From Algoriphagus yeomjeoni (lineage in GTDB: Bacteria > Bacteroidota > Bacteroidia > Cytophagales > Cyclobacteriaceae), in assembly GCF_003259505.1 (NCBI RefSeq), contig NZ_QLLK01000006.1, positions 186,001 to 250,000 of the forward strand: a stretch of 64,000 nt of DNA. Reading direction: 5' to 3'. Position numbers and translations under genes: made by a program. The notes below the pieces were generated by a model, which saw only the letters and a list, made by a program, of their open reading frames with translations, searched no databases and had not been told where the DNA came from. How positions within the stretch are numbered: the stretch's first letter is position 1; the number at the start of each line of letters is the position of its first letter. This document shows positions 44,852-53,651 of the stretch, one piece after another.

Positions 44852-45466
44852 TTACCTGTCGTATTTATAATACATCATCGCTCCATAGATAACATGCATT
44901 ACTCCGAAACCTAATGACCAGAGGAGCAGACCAAATCCTGGAAGAAATGCCGAAATAACTCCAAGCGCAAGCTGACAATAGCCAAGGTATTTGATGTCGT
45001 TATGAGTGAAGTGGGAGGCGTTTAGCAAGCCCAATCCATAAAAGATTAAGGTTGCTGGAGCGACTACGGCAAGATGTCCTCTTGAAACCAAGGCCAAGCA
45101 GAAAATTCCACCGATTGCTACAGGAATAAACAGCGCTTGAATGAAACGTTTGCTGGCTGGAGTCCAGAATTTGGTAGCCTTTTTCTTGCTATTATTTTGA
45201 CTCATAACCCAAGCTGTTCCTATGGAAAGTAACAGTACGATCAATGCTGTAATCATCAACTTGCCAACGATCCCATCTTCACTGATCTTGTCGATATTAC
45301 TTCCATAGGGTAATTCTGGATAATAAATCCAAGTATAAGCAATCCCTGCTGCGATCAAAGCATAGGTTCCTGCCAATATCCCAGAAAGACCACTGAGGGT
45401 TAGGAAGCGTGTGCTTCGCTCCATCATGGATTTGATTTCAGCTAACTCTTGTTCTGGTTTTCTCAT
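44852..45466 (-). CDS. six-helix membrane protein, unknown function
   Basis: A 204-residue protein with six predicted membrane segments after a short acidic N-terminus (EQELAEIKSMMERS). I do not recognise a named family beyond its regular association with small winged-helix regulators. It heads the operon. Its start codon lies about 10 bases from a perfect inverted repeat, and its stop is one base from the regulator start. Confidence 0.75.
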   Translation of the reverse strand: MRKPEQELAEIKSMMERSTRFLTLSGLSGILAGTYALIAAGIAYTWIYYPELPYGSNIDKISEDGIVGKLMITALIVLLLSIGTAWVMSQNNSKKKATKFWTPASKRFIQALFIPVAIGGIFCLALVSRGHLAVVAPATLIFYGLGLLNASHFTHNDIKYLGYCQLALGVISAFLPGFGLLLWSLGFGVMHVIYGAMMYYKYDR

Positions 45467-45475
45467 AGTTAAAAG

Positions 45476-45494
45476 TACTTTGAGTCACAAAGTA
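45476..45494. promoter_or_regulatory. operator-like inverted repeat, copy 1
   Basis: TACTTTG-AGTCA-CAAAGTA is a perfect 7+7 inverted repeat ten bases before the first gene of the operon. A near-identical copy with the same spacer stands before the third gene. Repetition inside one regulated operon points to the operon's own winged-helix protein. Confidence 0.7.
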
Positions 45495-45546
45495 AAATGA
45501 AAAATTCTGGATTTCATCTTTATGTGGAAAAATACTTGAGATTTTT

Positions 45547-45720
45547 TTGAACACTCTAGATGAATTGCTAGGAAAACATCTTGCAGCGGTTTTATACTAC
45601 GCTACGCAGCAAAATGCTGAGGCATTTCGAATAGACTATCGTGCCGGTAGCATTAGCCCTGGAAAGTGGGGAGATCTAATGATAATCAAAGGGAATCCAA
45701 TAGAGAATATCAATCGAACC
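45547..45720 (+). pseudogene. C-terminal remnant of an amidohydrolase gene
   Basis: The plus strand encodes YYATQQNAEAFRIDYRAG followed by SISPGKWGDLMIIKGNPIEN, which matches the end of imidazolonepropionase-like amidohydrolases (the ATxxxAexlgl..G.i.pGk.ADl.i..gNP pattern). The catalytic metal sites, which lie earlier in the family, are missing and no upstream sequence extends it. The frame stays open into the 3' end of the convergent permease gene. It is a leftover of a deleted gene. Confidence 0.65.
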
Positions 45721-48075
45721 CTACTCCTCATTCTGAAGGGAATTCACAGGATTGGACCAGGCAGTCTTAATTGCATGATATCCGACGGATAGGAATGTAA
45801 GTCCCAGCATCAGCAAGCCAGTGAAAAAGAACAATGTCCAATGAATCTCTGTATGAAAAGTGAAGGTGGATAAGAATTCCCTTATCAAATACCAAGCGAT
45901 AGGAAAGCCAATTAATAAGCTGGCAAAGACTAAAATAGCAAAGTCGCTACATAATAATAGAGAAAGACTTTTGGAAGAGGCGCCAAGCACTTTTCTAATT
46001 CCAATTTCTTTGGTTCTTCGTTCTGCTGTGAATGAAGCCAAACCAAAAAGACCCAAACCAGAGATTAAAATTGCTATGATTGTAAAAGAAAGAGCGAGTT
46101 TGCCTATGACTTGTTCATTTTGATATTCTCTTTCAAAAACCTCCTCTAGAAAAGAAAATTCAAAAGGATATTCCGGATTGTATTTTTTAAAAACTCCTTT
46201 GACTTGGTCGATTAATCCAGCCATGGAAGCTTGATTGGAAACTTTGATGAAATAGTGTGAACCAAGATTTTCAGAAAACATGAAAATCATCGGTTCAATA
46301 TCAAACTTCAGGTTATCGTTATGAAAGTCTTCTGTAACTCCAATGATTTGACCTTTTCCATTCCACATTTCCAATTCAGTGCCGACTGCAGTTTCAAGGT
46401 CCAACCCCATCGCTTCAGCAGCTTTTTTATTGATGATGTAATTCGAGGCATCTTGAGTTCCTAAGAAATTTCTGCCATTACTTATAGGGATGTTTAGGGT
46501 AGGAATAAACGCCTCGTCGCAACGATAAATCTTAAAATTGATGTTTGAATTTTCTGATTTTCCAGTCCAAACGGGATCATTGGTTGTGATTGGCACAGAA
46601 AAAATACTATTGCCACCAAAGGCTATATTTTCGATTCCAGGAAGGTGAAGTAATTCATTTTTTATCCCATCATAGCTTTTGACAATGCCTTCATTTTGAT
46701 CAATAATGATGATATTTTCCTTATTAAAACCAAGGTTACGATTGCTGATGAAATTAATTTGCTGATAAATAGCAATACTTCCCACGATCAATATGGCCGA
46801 AGTAGAAAATTGAGCAATGACCAAAATTCTTCGCAAACTCTGCCCTTTTAGTAAAGATCGGTTATCTCCTTTCAAAACAGAAATAGGTTTGAAGCGGGAT
46901 AAAATAAATGCAGGATAGGCCCCAGAAAGAACTCCGGTAATGATGGTAATTGACACTAAACCTAGTAGGAAAATAGGGTTGGTTAGGTCAAGGGCTAGAT
47001 TTTTTCCTGTGAGTTGATTAAAAAAGGGAAGGAGCAATTGCACCAAAAGGATCGCTACAATTAATGCTATCCAAGAAACCAAAATAGATTCAGTAATAAA
47101 TTGAATTACGAGTTCAGATTTATTTGCACCTATAGATTTACGGATTCCTACTTCCCGACCTCTTGAACCTGATCTTGCAGTTGCAAGGTTGATGAAATTG
47201 ATGCATGCCATGATTAGAATCACAATAGCTACAATCCCAAAAAGATAAATTTGTTGAATTCTTCCGCCAATATTCACCCCATTTTCAAATTCTCCATGAA
47301 GTCGAAGCTTATGGTAAGGATAAAGAAATGGCTGGCTAGTGCATTCTGTACAGTTTTTTTGTATCAGATTAGCAATTTTATTAGTAGGGATTTCTGAATT
47401 TTCACTCAGCAAGACTGTCGTTCTCGATCCACCACTTGCCCAGTTTTGCATCCATGGATTCTCTTGTAGATAGAGATCAAAAGGAGCAACGAAATCAAAT
47501 TGTAGGGAAGAATTATCAGGGATGTTTTTGAATACACCAGCCACCGTCAATTCCTGATCTTGCCCAAGTAGAATAGTTTTTTCTAATGAGGTTTCATCCT
47601 TGAAAAGCTTTATGGCCAAATCTTCAGAAATAAAGATGCTGTTTAACTTATTCTGAATGTTATCAACGCTGCCTTTTACCAATGGAAAACTAAAGACCCT
47701 GAAAAAATTGGGATCAGCATAAATTCCTATTTCATTAAAGCCCTCAGCTTTATGCTTTACCAATACAGCACTTTCAAAACTGTATTGAGTCGCTAGTTCT
47801 ATTTCAGGAATTTCATTGACAAGAGTTTCTTTCAGTCTGGATGGATTAGCGGGATAGGTATCAATAATTCCATCTGGTCTTTCGCTATTAACCATGACAC
47901 TATAGATTCTATCGCTTTCAATATGAAACTTATCAAACGATAGTTCATCTAGGATCCACAAAAAGATAAAAATGCTTGCTACTATTCCTGATGTTAAGCC
48001 AAGAATATTGATCAAGGTATAGCCCTTCTGTCGTCTTAGATTTCTAAAAGATGTCTTCAGATAATTTTTCCACAT
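45721..48075 (-). CDS. FtsX/MacB-type ABC transporter permease
   Basis: About 784 residues from the ATG at 48075; the open frame reaches 48138, but MWKNYLKTSFRNLRRQKGYTLINILGL is the usual start. Two copies of the unit helix-periplasmic domain-three helices give eight membrane segments: helix 1 (about 18-40), helices 2-4 (about 280-400, with REVGIRKSIGANKSELVIQF), helix 5 (about 410-430) and helices 6-8 (about 650-780, with KEIGIRKVLGASSKSL). Such MacB_PCD permeases of Bacteroidota move lipophilic compounds or transmit force across the envelope. No ATPase gene lies beside it, so the partner is encoded elsewhere. Confidence 0.9.
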   Translation of the reverse strand: MWKNYLKTSFRNLRRQKGYTLINILGLTSGIVASIFIFLWILDELSFDKFHIESDRIYSVMVNSERPDGIIDTYPANPSRLKETLVNEIPEIELATQYSFESAVLVKHKAEGFNEIGIYADPNFFRVFSFPLVKGSVDNIQNKLNSIFISEDLAIKLFKDETSLEKTILLGQDQELTVAGVFKNIPDNSSLQFDFVAPFDLYLQENPWMQNWASGGSRTTVLLSENSEIPTNKIANLIQKNCTECTSQPFLYPYHKLRLHGEFENGVNIGGRIQQIYLFGIVAIVILIMACINFINLATARSGSRGREVGIRKSIGANKSELVIQFITESILVSWIALIVAILLVQLLLPFFNQLTGKNLALDLTNPIFLLGLVSITIITGVLSGAYPAFILSRFKPISVLKGDNRSLLKGQSLRRILVIAQFSTSAILIVGSIAIYQQINFISNRNLGFNKENIIIIDQNEGIVKSYDGIKNELLHLPGIENIAFGGNSIFSVPITTNDPVWTGKSENSNINFKIYRCDEAFIPTLNIPISNGRNFLGTQDASNYIINKKAAEAMGLDLETAVGTELEMWNGKGQIIGVTEDFHNDNLKFDIEPMIFMFSENLGSHYFIKVSNQASMAGLIDQVKGVFKKYNPEYPFEFSFLEEVFEREYQNEQVIGKLALSFTIIAILISGLGLFGLASFTAERRTKEIGIRKVLGASSKSLSLLLCSDFAILVFASLLIGFPIAWYLIREFLSTFTFHTEIHWTLFFFTGLLMLGLTFLSVGYHAIKTAWSNPVNSLQNEE

Positions 48076-48291
48076 GGTATTCTCAAATTTTGGAGAAACA
48101 AATCTGTATCTCTTTTTTGCTTCCACACAAAAAACCAAAAGGCATGCCTTCCCTAAACCCGGATAGAGAGCTTGAGAGAAGCTTTTTCAAATTGTGATAA
48201 TAAAATCCGCGGACAATTTTGTTCGGTTTTGGGAAAAACCTAAGATTAAAAAAACTTCGTAAAGGTTGATTTTGTCTAAAGCTTTGATCCA

Positions 48292-48741
48292 CTATTCCTC
48301 TTCAGGAACCGCCATGGTATGATTTCCAACTAAAAGGCACTGTCCATCTATTTCCATATAGGTTCGCATGAAGTGGTATCGTGTAGGAGTAGGGCCTCTA
48401 TCTACTATTGTGAATCCAGTAACAATAGCTACATTTCCAGTAATAGCGACTTTCACGTCACTTTGAACCCTAGAACGTGTGTTGCTCGTTCCATTGGCAG
48501 CTTGCGTTTCTGCTCGCTTTATAGCCCCCGCTTTCGTATCTACCATTGAAGCATGATTGTGCACCCAGACAAAATTCTCTGCAAGTTGATTTTTGAAAAA
48601 TTCCGGATCTGGATTCAGGTTCATCTCTTCCCACTTGGCATCCAGTGCTTTGATGCTAGCTTCTGTCATGCAGGTTTGTTGAGCAAAAGCAGAAAAACTT
48701 GCGACTACAAATAAGAAAAAAACTACATAGACTGATTTCAT
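48292..48741 (-). CDS. secreted NTF2-like protein (DUF4440)
   Basis: A 149-residue protein with a signal peptide ending near residue 20 (AFAQ) and a single SnoaL/NTF2-like cone domain of the DUF4440 type (LDAKWEEMNLNPDPEFFKNQLAENFVWVH...VAIVTGFTIVD...YHFMRTYMEIDGQCLLVGNHTM). Function unknown; family members are binding or isomerase-like domains. It lies upstream of the permease gene on the same strand, with a 216-base gap. Confidence 0.85.
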   Translation of the reverse strand: MKSVYVVFFLFVVASFSAFAQQTCMTEASIKALDAKWEEMNLNPDPEFFKNQLAENFVWVHNHASMVDTKAGAIKRAETQAANGTSNTRSRVQSDVKVAITGNVAIVTGFTIVDRGPTPTRYHFMRTYMEIDGQCLLVGNHTMAVPEEE

Positions 48742-49149
48742 TGTATTTCGGTTTTTTGGGGTTATTCAGAATTACTTTTAAAGATATCTAGAATAGGAAG
48801 GTAATCTAAATTCGCTATATCATTTTGTGTGTATTTATTCGCTATAAGAATTATCGGAGTTTTTCTCGAGGTTCAGGACAAGGCTTATATAGGATTATTC
48901 TTAGATCAAAATTGTGATACTGGATATTTAACTTTATATTGAATGAGGCTTTGTTGTTGTTTTTAAATTAGGTTTTCCACTATGTAAGTAATGGTTTGAA
49001 ATCTTTTATTGAAATGAGAATAATATCAATTTCTACTTTTAGTTTTTCTAAGGAATTGGTCCAAGCAAGTCTTTTATCACCTTATTTATTTGACTTTCAA
49101 GACTATGGTATTTTTAGATATTAAATTAATTATAGGTTAATAAATCTAT
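48742..49149. other. divergent AT-rich intergenic region
   Basis: About 400 bases with no coding potential or clear promoter pair on either side. It should contain the start signals of the DUF4440 gene and of the peroxidase operon. No repeats or hairpins of note. Confidence 0.5.
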
Positions 49150-50412
49150 ATGAAACAAAACTCAACTACTATTCTTGTTCCAGTAATTCCCGAAAAGGTT
49201 CAGGATTTATTAGACCAACTCGTAGAAATCAAGCGGAATTCCCAAGAAGGAATCTCAAAAGAATTTGATAGTTTGTCTATCATACATTATGCTCGATGGG
49301 TGGTGATAGATCATGGGAAGTCATGGATAGATGACGAGCAGAAACGGAATCCAAAGCTACTTTTTGTTATCGATTACGATGGTGAGGAAGGAGAAATGCT
49401 TCATAAAGTCAGCGAGAATTCCAGTACAATTTTGGACTTGGTCTATGTTTTTTGTGAGAATTATCCACCATTAAATACGGTGACCACTGCAAGTAGAAAA
49501 GCGTATTTGGAAAGCCATGTGATCAAGGATGCAGCAGTTTACATAGGTGCTCCAGGCAGGTCTGTTTTGCAGATCCGTAAGGAAAAAAAGCTTCGGGATT
49601 TTATTAGAGACTTTGTCGATTCTAGGACTTGGGAAGATGTTTCACCAGAAACAGTACATAAGAAAATCAAAGACCAGGTCTTGTCAAATCCTGAATTTGC
49701 TTACTTGAAAGGAGAAAGAGTAAGAATGCCTCGAATCAATTATTTTGGGGTAGTTTTATTAGGGGTATGCTTACTAGCCTTATTGCCTTTTATCCTTGTT
49801 TTGGTTTTGATTGTGCATTTCTTTTATGAGCGAAAGGATGAAAATTTCACCAAGAAAAGAAGTCAGCTAGATGATGAATTCTTAACTGATTTAGAGAAGT
49901 ATGAAGATTTTAAAAATCAGAATCAGTTTACCCAGCTTGTTGATATGAAAGAAGGGACTATCCGACTTATTGCTATCAAATTCATGTTTTTGCTATCAAA
50001 TTTTCTAATCAAATTTATCTTCACACAAGGTAAATTGATGGGGATTCCCACTATACACTTTGCTAAATGGGTGATGTTTGAGAAGAATTCCAGGGTGTTG
50101 TTTTTCTCCAATTTTGACGGGAGCTGGCAGCAATACCTTGGTGACTTCATAGATAATAGTGGCTGGGGACTTACTGGAATATTCTCTAACACGAAGGTCT
50201 TTCCAAAGACAAATTTTTTAATTACCGGCGGCGCTTACAAGGAGGAATACTTTCTAGCCTGGAGTCGCAATTCTGAGCTAGTGACTAATTTCTGGTACAC
50301 AGCATATCCTGACCTCTCCATAAAAAATGTCAATAATAACACCCGAATAAGGGTTCAGTTGATGAAGACACTTTCAAAAAGACGTGCCGCCAAATTCCTT
50401 AAACTCCTATAG
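49150..50412 (+). CDS. uncharacterised membrane protein with a duplicated domain, partner of the Dyp peroxidase
   Basis: A 420-residue protein made of two related halves around a membrane segment (about 200-225, GVVLLGVCLLALLPFILVLVLIV). The first half has SIIHYARWVVID...LLFVIDYDG and the second PTIHFAKWVMFE...RVLFFSNFDGSWQQYLGDFID, then YTAYPDLSIKNVNNNTRIR. The repeated I-H-[YF]-A-[RK]-W-V...DG pattern suggests two ferredoxin-like (alpha/beta barrel) domains, as in Dyp and chlorite dismutase-type proteins. From memory, the second-half motif is conserved in many bacteria next to haem peroxidases, without known function. The peroxidase starts 9 bases later, so they form one operon. Confidence 0.8.
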   Translation: MKQNSTTILVPVIPEKVQDLLDQLVEIKRNSQEGISKEFDSLSIIHYARWVVIDHGKSWIDDEQKRNPKLLFVIDYDGEEGEMLHKVSENSSTILDLVYVFCENYPPLNTVTTASRKAYLESHVIKDAAVYIGAPGRSVLQIRKEKKLRDFIRDFVDSRTWEDVSPETVHKKIKDQVLSNPEFAYLKGERVRMPRINYFGVVLLGVCLLALLPFILVLVLIVHFFYERKDENFTKKRSQLDDEFLTDLEKYEDFKNQNQFTQLVDMKEGTIRLIAIKFMFLLSNFLIKFIFTQGKLMGIPTIHFAKWVMFEKNSRVLFFSNFDGSWQQYLGDFIDNSGWGLTGIFSNTKVFPKTNFLITGGAYKEEYFLAWSRNSELVTNFWYTAYPDLSIKNVNNNTRIRVQLMKTLSKRRAAKFLKLL

Positions 50413-50421
50413 ACTATAAAT

Positions 50422-51876
50422 ATGACAAGGCTAGAACTAGAAAATATCCAAGGTTACCTTATCCGAGGCTATGCTCATATGTTGTATTCGAGGTTTGTTT
50501 ACTTACAGATTTCAGATGCTAAGGCGGCCAAAAAATGGTTGTCACAGTCCTGGAAAGAAATGACATCAGCAAGGCATATTCATGACAAGTCTAAAATTCC
50601 TCCTACACATCTGAATATTGCGTTTACGCATGCTGGATTGGGAAAGCTGGGGTTAAATGAAGAGAATCTAGGCGCATTTTCCAGAGAATTTCGACAAGGG
50701 ATGGTCTCAGATCATAGAACCAGATTACTGGGGGATTTTGGCACAAGTCGCCCTGAAGTTTGGAATTGGGGAGGACCTCGCAATGAAACTATCCATCTTT
50801 GTTTGATGGTGTTTGGGAATGATAAATCTTCGAACGATGACCTGGAAAAGGATAAAATAGTCTGTCTGGATTACTACAATGAGTTAGCCGCTAAATTTGA
50901 TGAGAATGGTTTCATAGAACTTTTTCATATAGATGGAAAAACTCAGCCAGATAATAAAGAACACTTTGGGTTTAGAGACGGTGTTTCTCAGCCAATCATC
51001 GAGGGATCCGGGAGGGTAGGAGACAAGGATGACGTCATCAAAGCAGGGGAATTCTTATTCGGTTATAAAAATGAATTTGGAGTATATCCTGACACTCCTT
51101 TGATTGTAAAGGAACAAGGGGACTTGAATTTACTAACGCCTGACGCGGGTGGAAGCGGTCAGAAAGACATAGGGAAAGATGGGACATTCATGGTGATGCG
51201 CCAATTGGATCAGGATGTAAATAAGTTTTGGGGTTATTTGAATGAAAAAACGAAGAATCCAGATGGATCTATCAATGAAGCAGAAAGCTTAAAGTTAGGA
51301 GCAAAGTTCATGGGAAGATGGCAGAGTGGTGCTCCTGTTACTCTTTTTCCAGATGCAGATCCAGGACCATTCAGTGATGTCAATGATTTTGGTTATGCTA
51401 AGTTCGATAAGGATGGATTGAAATGTCCATTTGGGTCACACTTAAGAAGAACAAACCCGAGAGATAATGTGGATGATCATGGCAAAAAGGAATCCCTAAA
51501 ACTAAGTAAGCAACACAGAATTATCAGACGTGCAAGGCTTTATGGGGAGATTTATGAAGGTTCACCAACGAAAACTACACCCAATGGAGATGTTGGGCTC
51601 TTATTTATTTGCTTCAATGCAGATATCAGTCGTCAGTTTGAATTTCTCCAATATACCTGGGCAAATCTCCCGAAAAACAAGGAGTTATATAATGACCCTG
51701 ACCCAATTATTGGCGTAAAAGAGACGCCGGAGCTCGGAGAAGAACAGAATTTCACTATACAAGATGAGCCAGTAAGCAAAACGATTAAGGACTTGCCAAG
51801 AGTGATTACCGTGAAGGGCGGAGCCTATTTCTTTTTCCCATCAATAAATGTGCTTCGGTACTTATCCACCATTTAA
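50422..51876 (+). CDS. Dyp-type peroxidase
   Basis: A 484-residue dye-decolorising haem peroxidase. The signature GFRDG is in HFGFRDGVSQP with the catalytic Asp186. The proximal haem ligand is His340 in CPFGSHLRRTNPRD, and the distal Arg is probably in NADISRQFEFLQ. No Tat or Sec signal is seen, so it appears cytoplasmic unless carried by its membrane partner. Its length, with an insertion near 285-300, is that of the longer Dyp classes. It oxidises phenolics, dyes or other donors with H2O2; the natural donor is unknown. It converges with the catalase-like gene, 10 bases apart. Confidence 0.95.
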   Translation: MTRLELENIQGYLIRGYAHMLYSRFVYLQISDAKAAKKWLSQSWKEMTSARHIHDKSKIPPTHLNIAFTHAGLGKLGLNEENLGAFSREFRQGMVSDHRTRLLGDFGTSRPEVWNWGGPRNETIHLCLMVFGNDKSSNDDLEKDKIVCLDYYNELAAKFDENGFIELFHIDGKTQPDNKEHFGFRDGVSQPIIEGSGRVGDKDDVIKAGEFLFGYKNEFGVYPDTPLIVKEQGDLNLLTPDAGGSGQKDIGKDGTFMVMRQLDQDVNKFWGYLNEKTKNPDGSINEAESLKLGAKFMGRWQSGAPVTLFPDADPGPFSDVNDFGYAKFDKDGLKCPFGSHLRRTNPRDNVDDHGKKESLKLSKQHRIIRRARLYGEIYEGSPTKTTPNGDVGLLFICFNADISRQFEFLQYTWANLPKNKELYNDPDPIIGVKETPELGEEQNFTIQDEPVSKTIKDLPRVITVKGGAYFFFPSINVLRYLSTI

Positions 51877-51886
51877 CTCCATATTC

Positions 51887-53452
51887 TTATTCTTCCAAAA
51901 ATGCCTTGGCATTATTTAACCCATTTTGAAGATACTTTTTCAGAAAAAGTGGAGCGAAGATGGAAAGGAAAATTCGAGCAAGTAGATTTTTGTAGGTGAA
52001 CGTATACACCCATCTTAGTCTTGTCTTATCATCAACGGTATCAAACCACATGTGGCCATAGGTTTTGTTGGTGAAACGCTTGAAGATATCACTGAATTCC
52101 GTTGTTTGATACGCGTAGTTAGAATAATGGTGAACCGAAATAAGTTCTTCTACTAATGTTGCGGAATCTCCTCTTTCTACCAGCCTATTGTCTCCAACTT
52201 CAGCCCAATTTCCACGCAGCTTTTTTACTTTAATAATACCGTAAATAGGCCCAGTTTTAAGTAACCAGCTCGATAGCTTTTCTACACTGGACACAAATTC
52301 ATAGGCAGTCTTTTTGTCACAATTGACAATGACTTCAGCAGTTGTAAATATGACATGTTTGGAAGGTACTTGCTGATCGAGTGTCACCTTCGTATTTGCT
52401 GGAAGTATGTCATCAAGAAAATCAGAAGAGTCCTTTGGCTCCTCAAAGGGAAGCTTATTACTGTCATGTCGGAATTTAGACATGGTTTCATACACACGTT
52501 TTCTGACTCGGTTAAATGCACCCAAAGGTCTATGCTCAGGCAGAGAGTGCCAGGGGTTAAAGGAGAGATTGTCTCCGTATTCAATTCGTGCATTCGAATC
52601 AAAAACCTGCGGGTAAATCGTCAGTGTGGCAACTTTGATATTTTGAGAAGTCCAAGGGACGGTCGGATCTTCAATTGGCATTGCGTCAGCATCAGTTTGA
52701 AACTGAACAAAAAAATCAAACTTGGCCTCATTGTCATGTAGCGTTTGGGCCATATTATACCTTAGATAATTATAGTCGGTAGTATTTTCTACGACTGTAA
52801 TGTTACATGGAGATGGTCGAAGGTGATATTTGACAGCTCTGTCTACTGTCCCAAATTGGTAGGGTTGGGTACTCCAATAAGGGATGTCCAAAGGATTCTT
52901 ACAGGCCACTTTACTTTTTGATGCACGAAGTATTATTGGCCATAAAACTGGGTTTAGTATAAAGAGTTTACTTTTTATAAAACTAGCTGATGTTATTGCT
53001 TTAAGAAGTCTGCCCAACTCTTTGATATTTTTGGCAAAGAATTTCTCCGTGCTCATCAATAAAAAATCTTGCGTCTGAGCATCAATTTCATCCTCCAATA
53101 TTTTCTCGCCTGGTACGCCAAGTAACTTAATCGCAACTCCTCTAATATCTTTTTTCTTGTCTTTTTGCGGTTTTGTATTGCCATTGGAAAATCGAACCCA
53201 AGCATTGTAGTTTCTAGGTTCGCCTGCAAATACTCCAACTTTAAGCTCGTCTGGCAAATCTTTTTCTACGGCAAAAGTGGCTTTTACGCAGCCATGCATT
53301 TTGGTATGTACTTGGCGGAGCATTTTTTTGTCCTTGTACATTCGAGTGACTTGCGCTTCAAATTCCTGAAGCATTTCATACCCAATACGATCTTCATCAT
53401 ACTGTACATATTCATGTCCTAATTTTTTTGGAGCTTCGGTTGAGTTTGACAT
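51887..53452 (-). CDS. catalase-like protein fused to an SRPBCC domain
   Basis: About 521 residues from the ATG at 53452; a TTG ten codons earlier is less likely. Residues about 15-345 are a minimal catalase-like domain of the 'catalase family protein'/allene oxide synthase type: QVHTKMHGCVKATF with the candidate distal His49, YNAWVRFSNGN, KDIRGVAIKLLGVPGEK and NPWHSLPEHRPLGAFNRVRKRVYE. The classical proximal Tyr motif is not obvious. Residues about 370-521 form an SRPBCC lipid-binding-like domain (AEVIVNCDKKTAYEFVSSVEKLSSWLL), which is unusual as a fusion. A lipid hydroperoxide substrate is suggested by both domains but not shown. Confidence 0.8.
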   Translation of the reverse strand: MSNSTEAPKKLGHEYVQYDEDRIGYEMLQEFEAQVTRMYKDKKMLRQVHTKMHGCVKATFAVEKDLPDELKVGVFAGEPRNYNAWVRFSNGNTKPQKDKKKDIRGVAIKLLGVPGEKILEDEIDAQTQDFLLMSTEKFFAKNIKELGRLLKAITSASFIKSKLFILNPVLWPIILRASKSKVACKNPLDIPYWSTQPYQFGTVDRAVKYHLRPSPCNITVVENTTDYNYLRYNMAQTLHDNEAKFDFFVQFQTDADAMPIEDPTVPWTSQNIKVATLTIYPQVFDSNARIEYGDNLSFNPWHSLPEHRPLGAFNRVRKRVYETMSKFRHDSNKLPFEEPKDSSDFLDDILPANTKVTLDQQVPSKHVIFTTAEVIVNCDKKTAYEFVSSVEKLSSWLLKTGPIYGIIKVKKLRGNWAEVGDNRLVERGDSATLVEELISVHHYSNYAYQTTEFSDIFKRFTNKTYGHMWFDTVDDKTRLRWVYTFTYKNLLARIFLSIFAPLFLKKYLQNGLNNAKAFLEE

Positions 53453-53651
53453 GTCCTGCGATAAAGTGAGGTTAAAAAACAAGAAAAGTGAGTTGGAATG
53501 TAATTAAAAATAAGGTGAAGCTAATGCGGTTGGGAATTTTATTTTGTGTTTTTTATATTAGATTTTGTATTAAATTTAGTGAAATGGATCACCCTATTAT
53601 CCATTTCTATTAGGTCAACCCTTCCAATTGACAGTTTAACAGCTCTTTTTA

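Noticed and set aside
52355-52741. Frames antisense to the catalase-like gene
   Set aside because: They mirror the codon structure of the real gene and have no independent features.
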